Below are positions 17,414-26,038 of a stretch of 64,000 bases of DNA, piece after piece (within the stretch, counting starts at the first letter, position 1; each line of letters starts with the position of its first letter). The DNA is from CAVPCZ01 sp963779225 (GTDB lineage Bacteria > Bacteroidota > Ignavibacteria > UBA10030 > UBA6906). Under the pieces are notes generated by a model that saw nothing but the letters and a program-made list of their open reading frames with translations, was not told the DNA's origin and searched no databases. Both the position numbers and the translations under genes were made by a program. The stretch lies in the NCBI GenBank assembly GCA_963779225.1, contig CAVZWW010000001.1, forward strand, positions 930,001-994,000, given 5' to 3'.

Positions 17414-19612
17414 CTACAGACCCGACGGGTTGTATTCCGACGGTGTGACTCCGTACTGTTTGCGGAATGCTTTCGCAAAGTGCGAGATGTCGCTGAATCC
17501 CACTTCGTACGCCACTTCTGTGATATTTCCCCAACGAGCCGCCAGAAGTGACGCGGCTTTCTGCAGGCGCAAATTCCGGATGAACTCATGCGTTGAGCGA
17601 CCGGTGAGTGCCTGAAGTTTTCTGTTCAATTGCATCCTGCTCATAAACACTTCTCTGGCGAAGGTTGCCGTGTCGAGTCCGGGCTCGCTGAGATGCGCAT
17701 TGACCACATCCAATGCCCGGCGCAGGAACTTTTCATCTGTCGATGTAATCGGTTGACCGGCCGGCTCAAGGACACAATGCTGCTGGTATTTCTCCTGCAG
17801 CGACATCCTCTGCACCAGGAGATTGCGAATCCGGGCCTGTAATTCCCGCATGGCAAACGGTTTGACAATGTAGTCATCGGCGCCGACGTCCAGGCCCTCG
17901 ACGGTGTTCTCCACACCAGCCCGGGCTGTCAGCAGGATGACCGGTATATGGCTGGTTCGCTCATCGGACTTCAAATGCCGGCAAAAAGTGAGGCCGTCCA
18001 TTTCGGGCATGATCACGTCACTTATCACCAGATCCGGAATACGTTCGGTGGCCGCCGCAAGTGCTGCCCTGCCGTCAGCGGCCTCCTCCACACGGTAGGT
18101 CGTGTGAAGTGCAGAGCGAATATACCGCCGGACGTCGGCATTGTCGTCGACCACCAGAAGGATCTTCTTTGCCCGTTCTTCGTCGAGAGGGGCAGATTCC
18201 ACTGTTTCGCGGACTGTGTTCAGTGACTCCATTTCGGGGGGCATATCATCCGGCGGACGACGATCTGCTTCAGGGATCGATACGATCTCCCCGGCGCGAT
18301 ATGCCGACCGGGCGGTGGGGAAACGGACGATGAATGTGGTTCCTTCACCCACCGTACTGGTCACTGAAATCGACCCCTTGTGTAGTCCCACAAGTTCTTT
18401 CGTCAGGGCCAGTCCGATCCCGGCTCCGTGGTGTGAAGGGGAGATATGCCCGGGGATCTGGTAGAACCGGTCAAAGATCCTGCCGATATGATCTACTGCG
18501 ATACCGCTTCCCGTGTCGGTGACCGTACACTCCAGCATCTTCTCACCCTCCGGGGCTCCATCCTCTCCGGCTCGCAGGCTCACCTCCCCTCCTGCAGGCG
18601 TGAACCGGATGGCGTTGCTGATGAGATTAGTCAGAATCTTCTCGATCTTGTCCCGGTCCACAAATCCCCGAAGGATGGTTCCGTCGGAGTGGAACGAGAG
18701 CGAAACCTTTTTCCGTTCCGCCAGGGGGAGAAGGGAAGAGACGATGTGTTCCAGGAAATGCACGAGATCGGTTTCGACAACGGAGAGTTTAACCTGCCCG
18801 GCATCCAGTGAAGAAAGTTCCAGCAGCTGGCGGATAAGCAGCAGGAGCCGCAATCCGTTGCGGCGCATCATCTCCAGGTCTGCTTTGCTCTCCTTGTCCT
18901 GGAGGGCCGTTCCGAGTCGGTCCAACGGTCCCAGAACCAGAGTCAGCGGTGTAAGGAGTTCGTGCGAGATGTTTGTAAAGAATCGCGTCTTGATCTCGCG
19001 TAGTTCATGTTCCTTTTCCGCTTCCAGACGCGCTGCGAGAAGGCGATTGTGTTCGTTGCGGGCTTCTTCCTGAAGCCGGGCATTGTCCAGGAGTTGTCCC
19101 ACCTGGCCTGCGACGATTGTCAGTATACGCAGGTCTTCTTCGTCAAAAGCGCGCTCTTCCTTGCTGTCAGGAGCGTGTCCTTTTTTCTTGTTGACCATCA
19201 GAAGTGCACCGAGCAATTCTCCTTTGCTGAAGACGGGGACGCACACGACGGAGTGAATCGCCGAACGTTCTTCATCGGTCGTCTCAAATCTCGGATCGGT
19301 CCGGAGCTCTTTCACCAGCAAAGGCTTCCGGTGGTAGAGCACATATCCGGTAATGTGCGTACCGACATGGTAGGAAGGTCGAAGCGCGCTCGTACCGTCC
19401 TGCCTGATCAGAGTGTGGAACGGCTTGTCTTTCTCCGTTGTCGAGAGGAGGATAGAGCCCTGCTCCGCGTGAATGAATGCCAGGGCTTTGGTGAGAATCA
19501 TGTCGAGGACCTGGTCGGTGTTCTGGAGAGCTCCTGCTGCCAGGGCGATCTCGTTCAGCATCTGCAGGTCGGATGCGGGTACTGCGGGTTCGGGATTTCG
19601 AAGTAGAGTCAT
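17414..19612 (-). CDS. Hybrid two-component sensor: GAF, histidine kinase, receiver and AraC HTH in one chain
   Basis: 732 residues. Order: GAF domain (about 15-180), short coiled linker, HisKA with H217 in SHELLTPL, HATPase_c (N box ISNAIRF 331-337, G1 DTGSGI 366-371, GAGIGLAL 397-404), receiver domain (DD 489-490, phosphoacceptor D532 in SDVIMPEMDG, K584), and a C-terminal AraC-type helix-turn-helix (about 630-730). No membrane segment or propeller, so a cytosolic input via GAF is likely. Sensing, phosphorelay and DNA binding are in one protein, as in hybrid systems that control polysaccharide-use genes. It is 57 nt downstream of the TonB-dependent receptor gene on the same strand and is probably co-transcribed. 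Its HTH is close in sequence to the orphan AraC protein at 57971. Confidence 0.93.
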   Translation of the reverse strand: MTLLRNPEPAVPASDLQMLNEIALAAGALQNTDQVLDMILTKALAFIHAEQGSILLSTTEKDKPFHTLIRQDGTSALRPSYHVGTHITGYVLYHRKPLLVKELRTDPRFETTDEERSAIHSVVCVPVFSKGELLGALLMVNKKKGHAPDSKEERAFDEEDLRILTIVAGQVGQLLDNARLQEEARNEHNRLLAARLEAEKEHELREIKTRFFTNISHELLTPLTLVLGPLDRLGTALQDKESKADLEMMRRNGLRLLLLIRQLLELSSLDAGQVKLSVVETDLVHFLEHIVSSLLPLAERKKVSLSFHSDGTILRGFVDRDKIEKILTNLISNAIRFTPAGGEVSLRAGEDGAPEGEKMLECTVTDTGSGIAVDHIGRIFDRFYQIPGHISPSHHGAGIGLALTKELVGLHKGSISVTSTVGEGTTFIVRFPTARSAYRAGEIVSIPEADRRPPDDMPPEMESLNTVRETVESAPLDEERAKKILLVVDDNADVRRYIRSALHTTYRVEEAADGRAALAAATERIPDLVISDVIMPEMDGLTFCRHLKSDERTSHIPVILLTARAGVENTVEGLDVGADDYIVKPFAMRELQARIRNLLVQRMSLQEKYQQHCVLEPAGQPITSTDEKFLRRALDVVNAHLSEPGLDTATFAREVFMSRMQLNRKLQALTGRSTHEFIRNLRLQKAASLLAARWGNITEVAYEVGFSDISHFAKAFRKQYGVTPSEYNPSGL

Positions 19613-19669
19613 GTCACGGCCCGTTGTGAGGCCTCAGTCCGGCGTTCTGGTTGCCGGTGCATAGGGAGA

Positions 19670-22327
19670 TCAGAAGCCGATCTCTATCCCCAGGCGCATG
19701 CTCATTGCCGGCTGAAACCTTGTTGCCATGCCGAACGCGGGGTTGGGGATGTAGTTCCCTGATTGATCGACACCGGCATACCGGAGTTGATCCTGCTGGA
19801 CAACCACGGAAGGACTGCCCAGATGGAACAGATCAATGATGAACCGTGGCCGGATTCCTGCAAGTACGGTTGAGGGCAGGTCGTACGCCAGCCGTATGTT
19901 AAGATCCCAGATGCTCGGGAGTCTCCCCGCAGTGCCCCGGGGACCGAGGAACACAGCATGCTGGATTCCATGTACAGAGCCGTCGTACTCGCTCAGGGGT
20001 GTACCGGTGGCCCAGAATAATGAAAGCCCGCAGGTTATACCAAAGGGGGTCCGGTAAGAGCCGATCAGCTTGAGGGCGTGCGTGCGGTCGTTCGGAAGCG
20101 GTCCTGTGGCGTTGATCAGAAGATCCGGAAAATCAAACTGGGGACCGGCGTTTGGAATTGCAGCTGAGTTATCTTGCAGGTACAACCCCAGATAGTTGCC
20201 GTACGTACGTGAGAGCACATAGGACGCCAGGAAATTCCAGTTTGTTCCCCAGGCCTTTTCGAAAGTCAGCTCCAGCGCCAGATACTCCCGTCGGGGAGAG
20301 GGGTATGAAGTCATTGGTGCATGACCCGGATTTGCGTAGTGGAAGGAGCCGGAGCCGGCCGGATCTTCTCCGTCTTCAATGACCTCTTTCAGAGTCCTGA
20401 AAATGCCGCGGGCAGCCAACTTGAAATCGTTCCCCAGGAGGCGTTCGTACCCCACAGTCACTTCGTCGAAGTATTGTCCGTAGAGATCCTTTGTGTCCGG
20501 TGCTACTGTGGTAACGTCGATGATGGGCTGTCCACCCGCGGGGTCCGAACGTGGATCGTGTGTGTACATCGAACCGCGCTGGTAAGCGCCGGCGATATGG
20601 TACAGGGTTGAGCCATACATGAGGAGGTCCTCGGCGTAGCGGCCGAACGACGCAAATACCTTATCGTTCCGTCCTTCCCCCGGCAGAAACGTGATGCCAA
20701 TCCTGGGCTGGTATTGAGTAAGGACCTGGTTCCATAGCTTGCCATCCGATCCGATGATGAACAATCCATCCCACCGGATGCCGCCGGTGATCTGGAGATG
20801 TTCGCTCAGCGACCAGGAATCCTGCACATACAGTGACGGAATCCGGTTACGAATTGTCCCGATTTGCGATACATCAAAAGTCATATACAGCGAGTCGCCC
20901 AGCTGAAGAACGGCGAAATCCTTTAACTGACTGTCAAGACTGGTTTCTCTGTATGCGATTCCGGTTTTGAGCGTGTGATTTCCCATCAAGAAGGTTCCGG
21001 CGACCTGACCCACCAGTGATGAACCGGTAATGTCCACACGGCCGCTGTATCCACCGGATAGCATGCCCTGTCCGACATCATAGAAAAAGAACTCGTTTGC
21101 TCCCCGGTCAGTGGCGGGCATGTACCGATCCTTGCGTTGGGTCCACGAGAAATTCCCCTGGATGATCACAGAGCTGCTTGCGAGTAAACGTCCGTCCATC
21201 GATGCAACATACCCGCCTGTTGTTATGTCGGAAAGCAGAGGGTCCGGATTTCCCATTGTGAGGACAGTGGGCTGCCCCCCGAAGGTCTTTCCCACGCCCT
21301 TTCTCGTTGTCGGATCCCCCAGAATGGTTGCCGTCATGTCAAACGCTTCGGACGCCTTCCAGGTGATCTTTCCGGCGAAGACCTGTGCGCGGATCTCGTC
21401 AGGATAGTAGCCGAGTCCCGGTAGCTGCACCTGCTCGTTGCGGAAGGACGGGTTGTATGCCACGTAGAACCAGAGCTTGTCGCGCATCAGCGGCCCACCC
21501 AATCCAAATCCGACATCGTATTGGGAAAAATCACCTTTTGGAGGTTCAGTCTCTCCGGTGCGTTGTTCCGCCGCAAAGTTATTGTTTGTGAAGAAGCCAA
21601 AGACCTGACCTGACAGGGTATTGCCCCCCGAATACGTGATGACGTTCAAGATGCCACCCAGGGCGCTCCGGTATTCCGGTTCGTACCCTCCTGTTTTTAT
21701 CTCGATTTCCTTTATGAAGTTATAGGGAAGATTGGTGCCCGTGGTTCCGCGGAATGAATCAGTCACATCGGTTCCGTTGATAAAATACCGGTTCTCCGCG
21801 CCCGTCGATCCACCAATGTTCGCTTCGTCGCCATAGTAGCTCGGATTCGCGTGTGGGAGAATCGTTGCCACGCTCCGGTAGTTTCTTTCCACCGGAAGAA
21901 GCGCTAAATCCTGGTCGACGAGGTTCGCGCCTGCGGCCGTGGAGTGTGGATCGAGGAGAACTCTTTCCTGCGAGACAATGACCTCCGGCATCTGCAGGTC
22001 CTGCCCCCGGAGGTTCGCCGATTCCAGCCACGTCGTCTTTCCCAGGCGGATACGCACGTTTTCGACCGTCTGGTTCGCGAAAGAGACGTGACTGATCCGT
22101 ACGATGTAGGTCCCCGGCGGAAGCTGCAGGATGGTGAATCCTCCCGTGGAATCGCTCACCGTGCCGCGGTTGCCCTGAAGACCGGGAGAAGTAACGATCA
22201 CATTTGCCCCGATCACCGGTTCACCGGTTGTGTCGAGAACTCTTCCGTTCAATGAGCCGTCGACGGCCTGCGCAAACCCTGAGGTGAGTAGACAGAAGTA
22301 TGCAAGAACAAAACGGAGTATGACCAT
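19670..22327 (-). CDS. TonB-dependent outer-membrane receptor with carboxypeptidase-regulatory-like N-domain
   Basis: 885 residues from the ATG at 22327 (GGGGGT about 7 nt upstream; an upstream start at 22363 adds 12 residues before the signal peptide). Signal peptide ends near GFAQA. Then a CarboxypepD_reg-like/CNA-B domain (VDGSLNGRVLDTTGEPVIGANV, about 22-110), a plug domain (about 125-240, including the GGSTGAENRYFINGTDV stretch) and a 22-strand-type barrel ending in a terminal Phe (LGIEIGF), usual for BamA-inserted porins. Resembles Oar/SusC-like transporters, but no SusD partner is adjacent. It sits between the Ser/Thr kinase gene (60 nt upstream) and the hybrid sensor, an arrangement that suggests a regulated import or sensing unit. 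Ligand unknown. Confidence 0.9.
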   Translation of the reverse strand: MVILRFVLAYFCLLTSGFAQAVDGSLNGRVLDTTGEPVIGANVIVTSPGLQGNRGTVSDSTGGFTILQLPPGTYIVRISHVSFANQTVENVRIRLGKTTWLESANLRGQDLQMPEVIVSQERVLLDPHSTAAGANLVDQDLALLPVERNYRSVATILPHANPSYYGDEANIGGSTGAENRYFINGTDVTDSFRGTTGTNLPYNFIKEIEIKTGGYEPEYRSALGGILNVITYSGGNTLSGQVFGFFTNNNFAAEQRTGETEPPKGDFSQYDVGFGLGGPLMRDKLWFYVAYNPSFRNEQVQLPGLGYYPDEIRAQVFAGKITWKASEAFDMTATILGDPTTRKGVGKTFGGQPTVLTMGNPDPLLSDITTGGYVASMDGRLLASSSVIIQGNFSWTQRKDRYMPATDRGANEFFFYDVGQGMLSGGYSGRVDITGSSLVGQVAGTFLMGNHTLKTGIAYRETSLDSQLKDFAVLQLGDSLYMTFDVSQIGTIRNRIPSLYVQDSWSLSEHLQITGGIRWDGLFIIGSDGKLWNQVLTQYQPRIGITFLPGEGRNDKVFASFGRYAEDLLMYGSTLYHIAGAYQRGSMYTHDPRSDPAGGQPIIDVTTVAPDTKDLYGQYFDEVTVGYERLLGNDFKLAARGIFRTLKEVIEDGEDPAGSGSFHYANPGHAPMTSYPSPRREYLALELTFEKAWGTNWNFLASYVLSRTYGNYLGLYLQDNSAAIPNAGPQFDFPDLLINATGPLPNDRTHALKLIGSYRTPFGITCGLSLFWATGTPLSEYDGSVHGIQHAVFLGPRGTAGRLPSIWDLNIRLAYDLPSTVLAGIRPRFIIDLFHLGSPSVVVQQDQLRYAGVDQSGNYIPNPAFGMATRFQPAMSMRLGIEIGF

Positions 22328-22386
22328 TGTACACCCCCAGACTCGGAAGAATGAAGAGACCATAACGACTTCGACGCATCAGGAAG

Positions 22387-24735
22387 CTACCGATTCGGTG
22401 CCAGGAATTTCTTCAAACCGACCTTTTCGAGCATTGCTATATACCGTGGATCGGTGCGGAAATTGTCCCAGGGAACGTCGTTCAGGTAACACATGTGGCC
22501 GGTCCGTTTGTCGTATGCCCGATCCAGCCAGATGAATGCTTCTCTATCCATTCCCAGCGCAGCGTACGTTGCAGCCACCCAGTAGGGCTCGGCCTCTGTC
22601 TGCTTCCGTGAGGAAAGGTATCGCTGCAGGGTCGTAAGGGCTTTCTCCTGCTCGCCGCAAAGGGCATACGTGATCGCATTGTTCAGCATCGTGATCACAT
22701 TCTCCTCGGGTATGCCGAGTGCGAAGGACTGTTCCACCTCGCGGAGAGCCTCCTTCTTCAACCCCATCTTTGCATAGAGTTGTGCCAGGACGACTCGTAC
22801 ATCTGCATTTTTCGGTGATCGTTGGACACCAGCCTGAAGGACTTCCAGCGCCTTGTCATACTGCCTTGCCATGAAGTATGTGCTGCCCAGGATCACGCCG
22901 TCAGGATCAAAGGAAGGGTCTAGCTCGCGACCCCGTCTTGTCTGTTCGATCCCTTCTCCACCGCGGTTCAGGACCAGCATGATAGAACCCAAAAACATTC
23001 TGGCAAAAGCGTTGCCGGGACTGAGCGCGATTGCGCGTGACAGATCTTCCACAGACTCTTCCCACTCCCAATTCAACATGCGGATTATCGCGAGTGCATG
23101 GAGTGCCTCTCCCGAAGTGCTGTCAAGATTCACAGCTCGTGTGGCGGCCGCTCCCCCTTCCCGGAGCAGCTGGTCAGCAGTCACATAGCCAACAGCTGCT
23201 CCTTGCAGGTAGACATTGGCCAATCCCACATGGAATCTGGCACATGTCGGATCTCTCGATACTGCCTCGCGGATTTGTGTCATCGATTCGTGCCAATCTT
23301 GCTCGGAGAGCGAAAAAACGGAAGGAATGTAAGCGTGTGCCTTCAAATAGAGATCGTATGCCTGCGGGTCGACTTTCTGGGAACGGCCGATGGCTTGCTG
23401 TTCAGACGGCGTCAGGCTCAGGTGCACTTCTTGTGCCACCGATTGTGAGAGTTCTGCCAGGACCTCCAGCATTTCACCCGCATTCCGTTCATAGGTCCGG
23501 CCCCACAGGTTCCGGTCCGATCCGGCCTCAGTCAACTGAAACCCGAGGCGCACCGTGTTTCCCGATCGAAGAAACGTGGATCCGAGAACGGCCTTGACTC
23601 CGAGCTCACGGCCGATCTCCTGTGGCGACTTGTCTGTCTTCTTGTATGCCATCACGGTCTGCCAGGATCGCACCTTCAAATCCCGCAGCCCATAGAGGCG
23701 CGTGATAAGTTCGGCTGTCAGGCCGTCCGGGAAGTAATCCTGTGTACTGTCACGGGAAAGATTCTGCATGGGAAGGACTGCGATGGAATCGATAACCTCG
23801 CTCCGGTCTCCGTAGTAGAAAACCCCGAGTGCCGTAGCCACCATTGTCGCGAGGCCTGCCGTGGCGTAAAGGAGCCGCCGTTTCTTCCCCCGTCTGGAGA
23901 GGAGTGGCTTCATGGAAGCCCCACCGGTCAACAACGCATCCAGGTCACCGATAAACTCATTCGCCGACTGATACCGTTCATCGGGACTCTTTCTGAGCGC
24001 GCGTTGGAGAATCTGCTTTATGGCCTGAGGAATATCCTTCCGTTGATCTTCGATCGGTGGCGCTTCCTCATGGACGATTGCATACACCAGAGCCTGTTCA
24101 AAATCGCTCTCGAAGGGGAGTTTCCCGGAGAGCATCTCATACAGGACGATCCCGAGAGACCAGAGATCTGCACGGTGATCGACTGCGCTTCCCTTTGCCT
24201 GTTCCGGAGCCATATACGCCACCGTCCCCATCGTCGTGCCCTTCAAGGTGACGGTTGCCGATCCCCGGAGTTTCGCCAGACCGAAATCGACGATCTTAGC
24301 CGTGCCGTCACCTGTCACAACGACATTTGCGGGTTTCAGGTCACGATGGACAATTCCCCTCCCATGGGCTTCGCTTAGACCGAGTGCGATCTGCCGGATA
24401 ATGTTGACCGCCCGATCCAGAGGAAGCGGTCCTCGCTTGATAATCTCTTTGAGCGTTTCGCCGTCGTAGCAGGACATGCAGATGAAGGTCCGGCCGTCGG
24501 GGGTTTCGTCGATTTCATGGATGTTGCAGATGTTCGGATGATCAAGGGCGGAGGCAGCCTGGGCTTCCTGTATGAACCTATTCCGGGCTTCGGTGTTCCG
24601 CGTAAGTTCAGGGGGGAGAAACTTCAGGGCAACGGTGCGTTTCAGCTTGAGGTCCTCGGCCTTGTAGACCACTCCCATTCCACCGCTACCGAGGTATTCA
24701 GTGATCCGGTAGTGGGAAATGGTCCGGCCGATCAC
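22387..24735 (-). CDS. Ser/Thr protein kinase with TolB-like and TPR domains (copy 1)
   Basis: 782 residues starting at a GTG (24735) with AAGGA about 9 nt upstream. Pkn2-type kinase domain: glycine loop G16-SGGMG, K38 in VALK, HRDLKPAN with D132, DFG at 150-152, APE-like MAPEQAKG. A membrane segment lies near 287-308 (LLYATAGLATMVATALGVF), followed by a TolB/FlgO-like alpha-beta domain (IAVLPMQNLS) and then TPR-like helices to the end. All catalytic residues are present. Kinase in the cytoplasm, TPR part outside the inner membrane is the predicted topology. The stop codon of a 41-residue leader overlaps this start (GTGA). First gene of a probable kinase-receptor-hybrid sensor transcript. Paralogous to the genes at 53534 and 58798. 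Confidence 0.93.
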   Translation of the reverse strand: MIGRTISHYRITEYLGSGGMGVVYKAEDLKLKRTVALKFLPPELTRNTEARNRFIQEAQAASALDHPNICNIHEIDETPDGRTFICMSCYDGETLKEIIKRGPLPLDRAVNIIRQIALGLSEAHGRGIVHRDLKPANVVVTGDGTAKIVDFGLAKLRGSATVTLKGTTMGTVAYMAPEQAKGSAVDHRADLWSLGIVLYEMLSGKLPFESDFEQALVYAIVHEEAPPIEDQRKDIPQAIKQILQRALRKSPDERYQSANEFIGDLDALLTGGASMKPLLSRRGKKRRLLYATAGLATMVATALGVFYYGDRSEVIDSIAVLPMQNLSRDSTQDYFPDGLTAELITRLYGLRDLKVRSWQTVMAYKKTDKSPQEIGRELGVKAVLGSTFLRSGNTVRLGFQLTEAGSDRNLWGRTYERNAGEMLEVLAELSQSVAQEVHLSLTPSEQQAIGRSQKVDPQAYDLYLKAHAYIPSVFSLSEQDWHESMTQIREAVSRDPTCARFHVGLANVYLQGAAVGYVTADQLLREGGAAATRAVNLDSTSGEALHALAIIRMLNWEWEESVEDLSRAIALSPGNAFARMFLGSIMLVLNRGGEGIEQTRRGRELDPSFDPDGVILGSTYFMARQYDKALEVLQAGVQRSPKNADVRVVLAQLYAKMGLKKEALREVEQSFALGIPEENVITMLNNAITYALCGEQEKALTTLQRYLSSRKQTEAEPYWVAATYAALGMDREAFIWLDRAYDKRTGHMCYLNDVPWDNFRTDPRYIAMLEKVGLKKFLAPNR

Positions 24736-24857
24736 CGGAGAAGTCCTTTCAGCCGCATGGATCTACACCTGTGGAGGAAGAGTCTGTTGTCGTGGGTCAA
24801 ACCGGGGGGACCGAGGGTCTCATAGTGAGAAACTGTCTGACCCAAAAGAGTGGTCAT
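24732..24857 (-). pseudogene. 41-residue leader: broken N-terminus of a fourth Ser/Thr kinase, coupled to copy 1
   Basis: From the ATG at 24857 (GAGG 8 nt upstream) the frame opens MTTLLGQTVSHYETLGPPGL. The block LLGQTVSHY is the opening of the other kinases (VIGQTVSHYKIL, LIGQTVSHYKIL), but the glycine loop and everything after are gone; the frame ends at TGA 24732-24734, overlapping the GTG start of copy 1. It therefore looks like a truncated duplicate retained as a short upstream ORF. Whether it is translated and used for translational coupling, or simply decayed, cannot be decided from sequence. Confidence 0.6.
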
Positions 24858-24949
24858 GTTTGTTCCTCTTGAGAAGCAGGCAAAACCATCCATCAGGACG
24901 GGATAGCGGGTCGTCGGTTGGACTCGAAGAGCGGGTTCGATCAACGGCC

Positions 24950-24999
24950 CGTCCCGCCCGGTGCGGGACGAGCCTCGTTCCGTTGTGGTCCTCGGAACG
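24950..24999 (-). other. Two adjacent perfect hairpins in the kinase leader
   Basis: CGTCCCGC/GCGGGACG (24950-24970, 8-bp stem, 5-nt loop) and CGTTCCG/CGGAACG (24976-24999, 7-bp stem, 10-nt loop) lie between the minus promoter (25044) and the relic leader ORF. No T-run follows on the minus strand, so they look like leader RNA structure rather than a terminator. Confidence 0.5.
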
Positions 25000-25043
25000 G
25001 GGTCGATGGCCCGGGATAGGCGCCACCCTGTACGATCGGGGGA

Positions 25044-25072
25044 AAGATATGGCTAAGTATGCAGAAAGTCAA
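25044..25072 (-). promoter_or_regulatory. Promoter of the kinase/receptor/hybrid sensor transcript
   Basis: Minus strand TTGACT, 17 nt, TATCTT, the same boxes as the promoter of copy 3 at 61198. Its -35 box is only 5 nt from that of the divergent promoter. Confidence 0.65.
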
Positions 25073-25077
25073 TCAAT

Positions 25078-25106
25078 TTGACACTCTCCCCGTTCCGCCA
25101 TACATT
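25078..25106 (+). promoter_or_regulatory. Promoter of the nucleotidyltransferase/sugar-activating operon
   Basis: TTGACA, 17 nt, TACATT, 62 nt before the ATG at 25169. Confidence 0.65.
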
Positions 25107-25168
25107 GTACCGGTACCAGCTCGCAGCAATGCCTTCCCTGTCATGTACTCAGAATGAGAGAATGAAAC

Positions 25169-26038
25169 ATGAAAATCGCCAAGGCGATCATCACAGCCGC
25201 CGGAAGGGGGCAGCGGAGTCTGCCCCTGCAGACCCTTATTGACCGGGATGGTCAACAGAAATCCGTGTTGACCGTGATCATTGAAGAGGTGGTTCGCGCC
25301 GGGGTCAATGACATGTGTTTCATCGTTCATCCCGACGACGAACATGCCTTCCGCTCCGTGGCCGGGGATCATGCAGGACGGTTGTCCTTTGTGTATCAGC
25401 ACGAGCCGCGCGGCTACGGACATGCCCTCTGGTGTGCGCGCGAATATGCAAAGGGGGAGTCGTTTCTGCACCTTGTGGGGGACCACCTCTACGTCAGCAG
25501 AACCTCAAGCGGCTGCGCCCAGCGTGTTGTAAGCACTGCGGAAGCGGAAGCCTGCGCGATCTCGGCGGTGCAGTCGACCCGTGAAGGCCTCCTCCCCAAT
25601 TTCGGGGCCGTAGGTGGCAAGCGCGTTCAGAGCAGGAATGACCTTTACACGGTCGAGAATGTCATCGAAAAGCCCACGCCCACCGAGGCGGAACAACGGC
25701 TGATTACGCCCGGTCTCCGTGCCGGGCATTACCTCTGCTTCTTCGGTATCCACGTGTTGACACCGACGGTCATGGATATCCTGGACCATTACATCACCGC
25801 GATGAACAATTCTTCCTGTCCCACCATATCACACGCACTGCAGGAGCTGGCAAAAAGGGAAAAATATCTCGCCCTGGAAATGGATGACTACCGGTACAAC
25901 GTCGGAGTGAAATACGGACTCCTCAACGCGCAGATGGCCCTTGCGCTCAGCGGGACGGACCGCGATGAGGTGATTGCGATGCTCATGGAGATGCTGGTTC
26001 TGCGCGAACAGCATGTCGGGGAAAGGAGACCGGCATGA
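25169..26038 (+). CDS. Sugar-1-phosphate nucleotidyltransferase, GalU/RfbA-like
   Basis: 289 residues, the length of bacterial GalU. The N-terminus AKAIITAAGRGQRSLPLQ is a variant of the NTP-transferase nucleotide loop (usual form GxGTRxxPxT), followed by KSVLTVIIEEVVRAGV and YQHEPRGYGHALWCARE, which corresponds to the GLGHAV substrate block, and LVGDHLYV, the GD metal site. ENVIEKPTPTEA matches the V-EKP block of the family. The changed loop (GRGQRS) and the absence of the usual PK-M motif mean the nucleotide or sugar may differ from UTP/glucose-1-phosphate. It overlaps the next gene by 4 nt (ATGA), so the two enzymes are almost certainly co-translated and work on related sugars. Confidence 0.85.
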   Translation: MKIAKAIITAAGRGQRSLPLQTLIDRDGQQKSVLTVIIEEVVRAGVNDMCFIVHPDDEHAFRSVAGDHAGRLSFVYQHEPRGYGHALWCAREYAKGESFLHLVGDHLYVSRTSSGCAQRVVSTAEAEACAISAVQSTREGLLPNFGAVGGKRVQSRNDLYTVENVIEKPTPTEAEQRLITPGLRAGHYLCFFGIHVLTPTVMDILDHYITAMNNSSCPTISHALQELAKREKYLALEMDDYRYNVGVKYGLLNAQMALALSGTDRDEVIAMLMEMLVLREQHVGERRPA

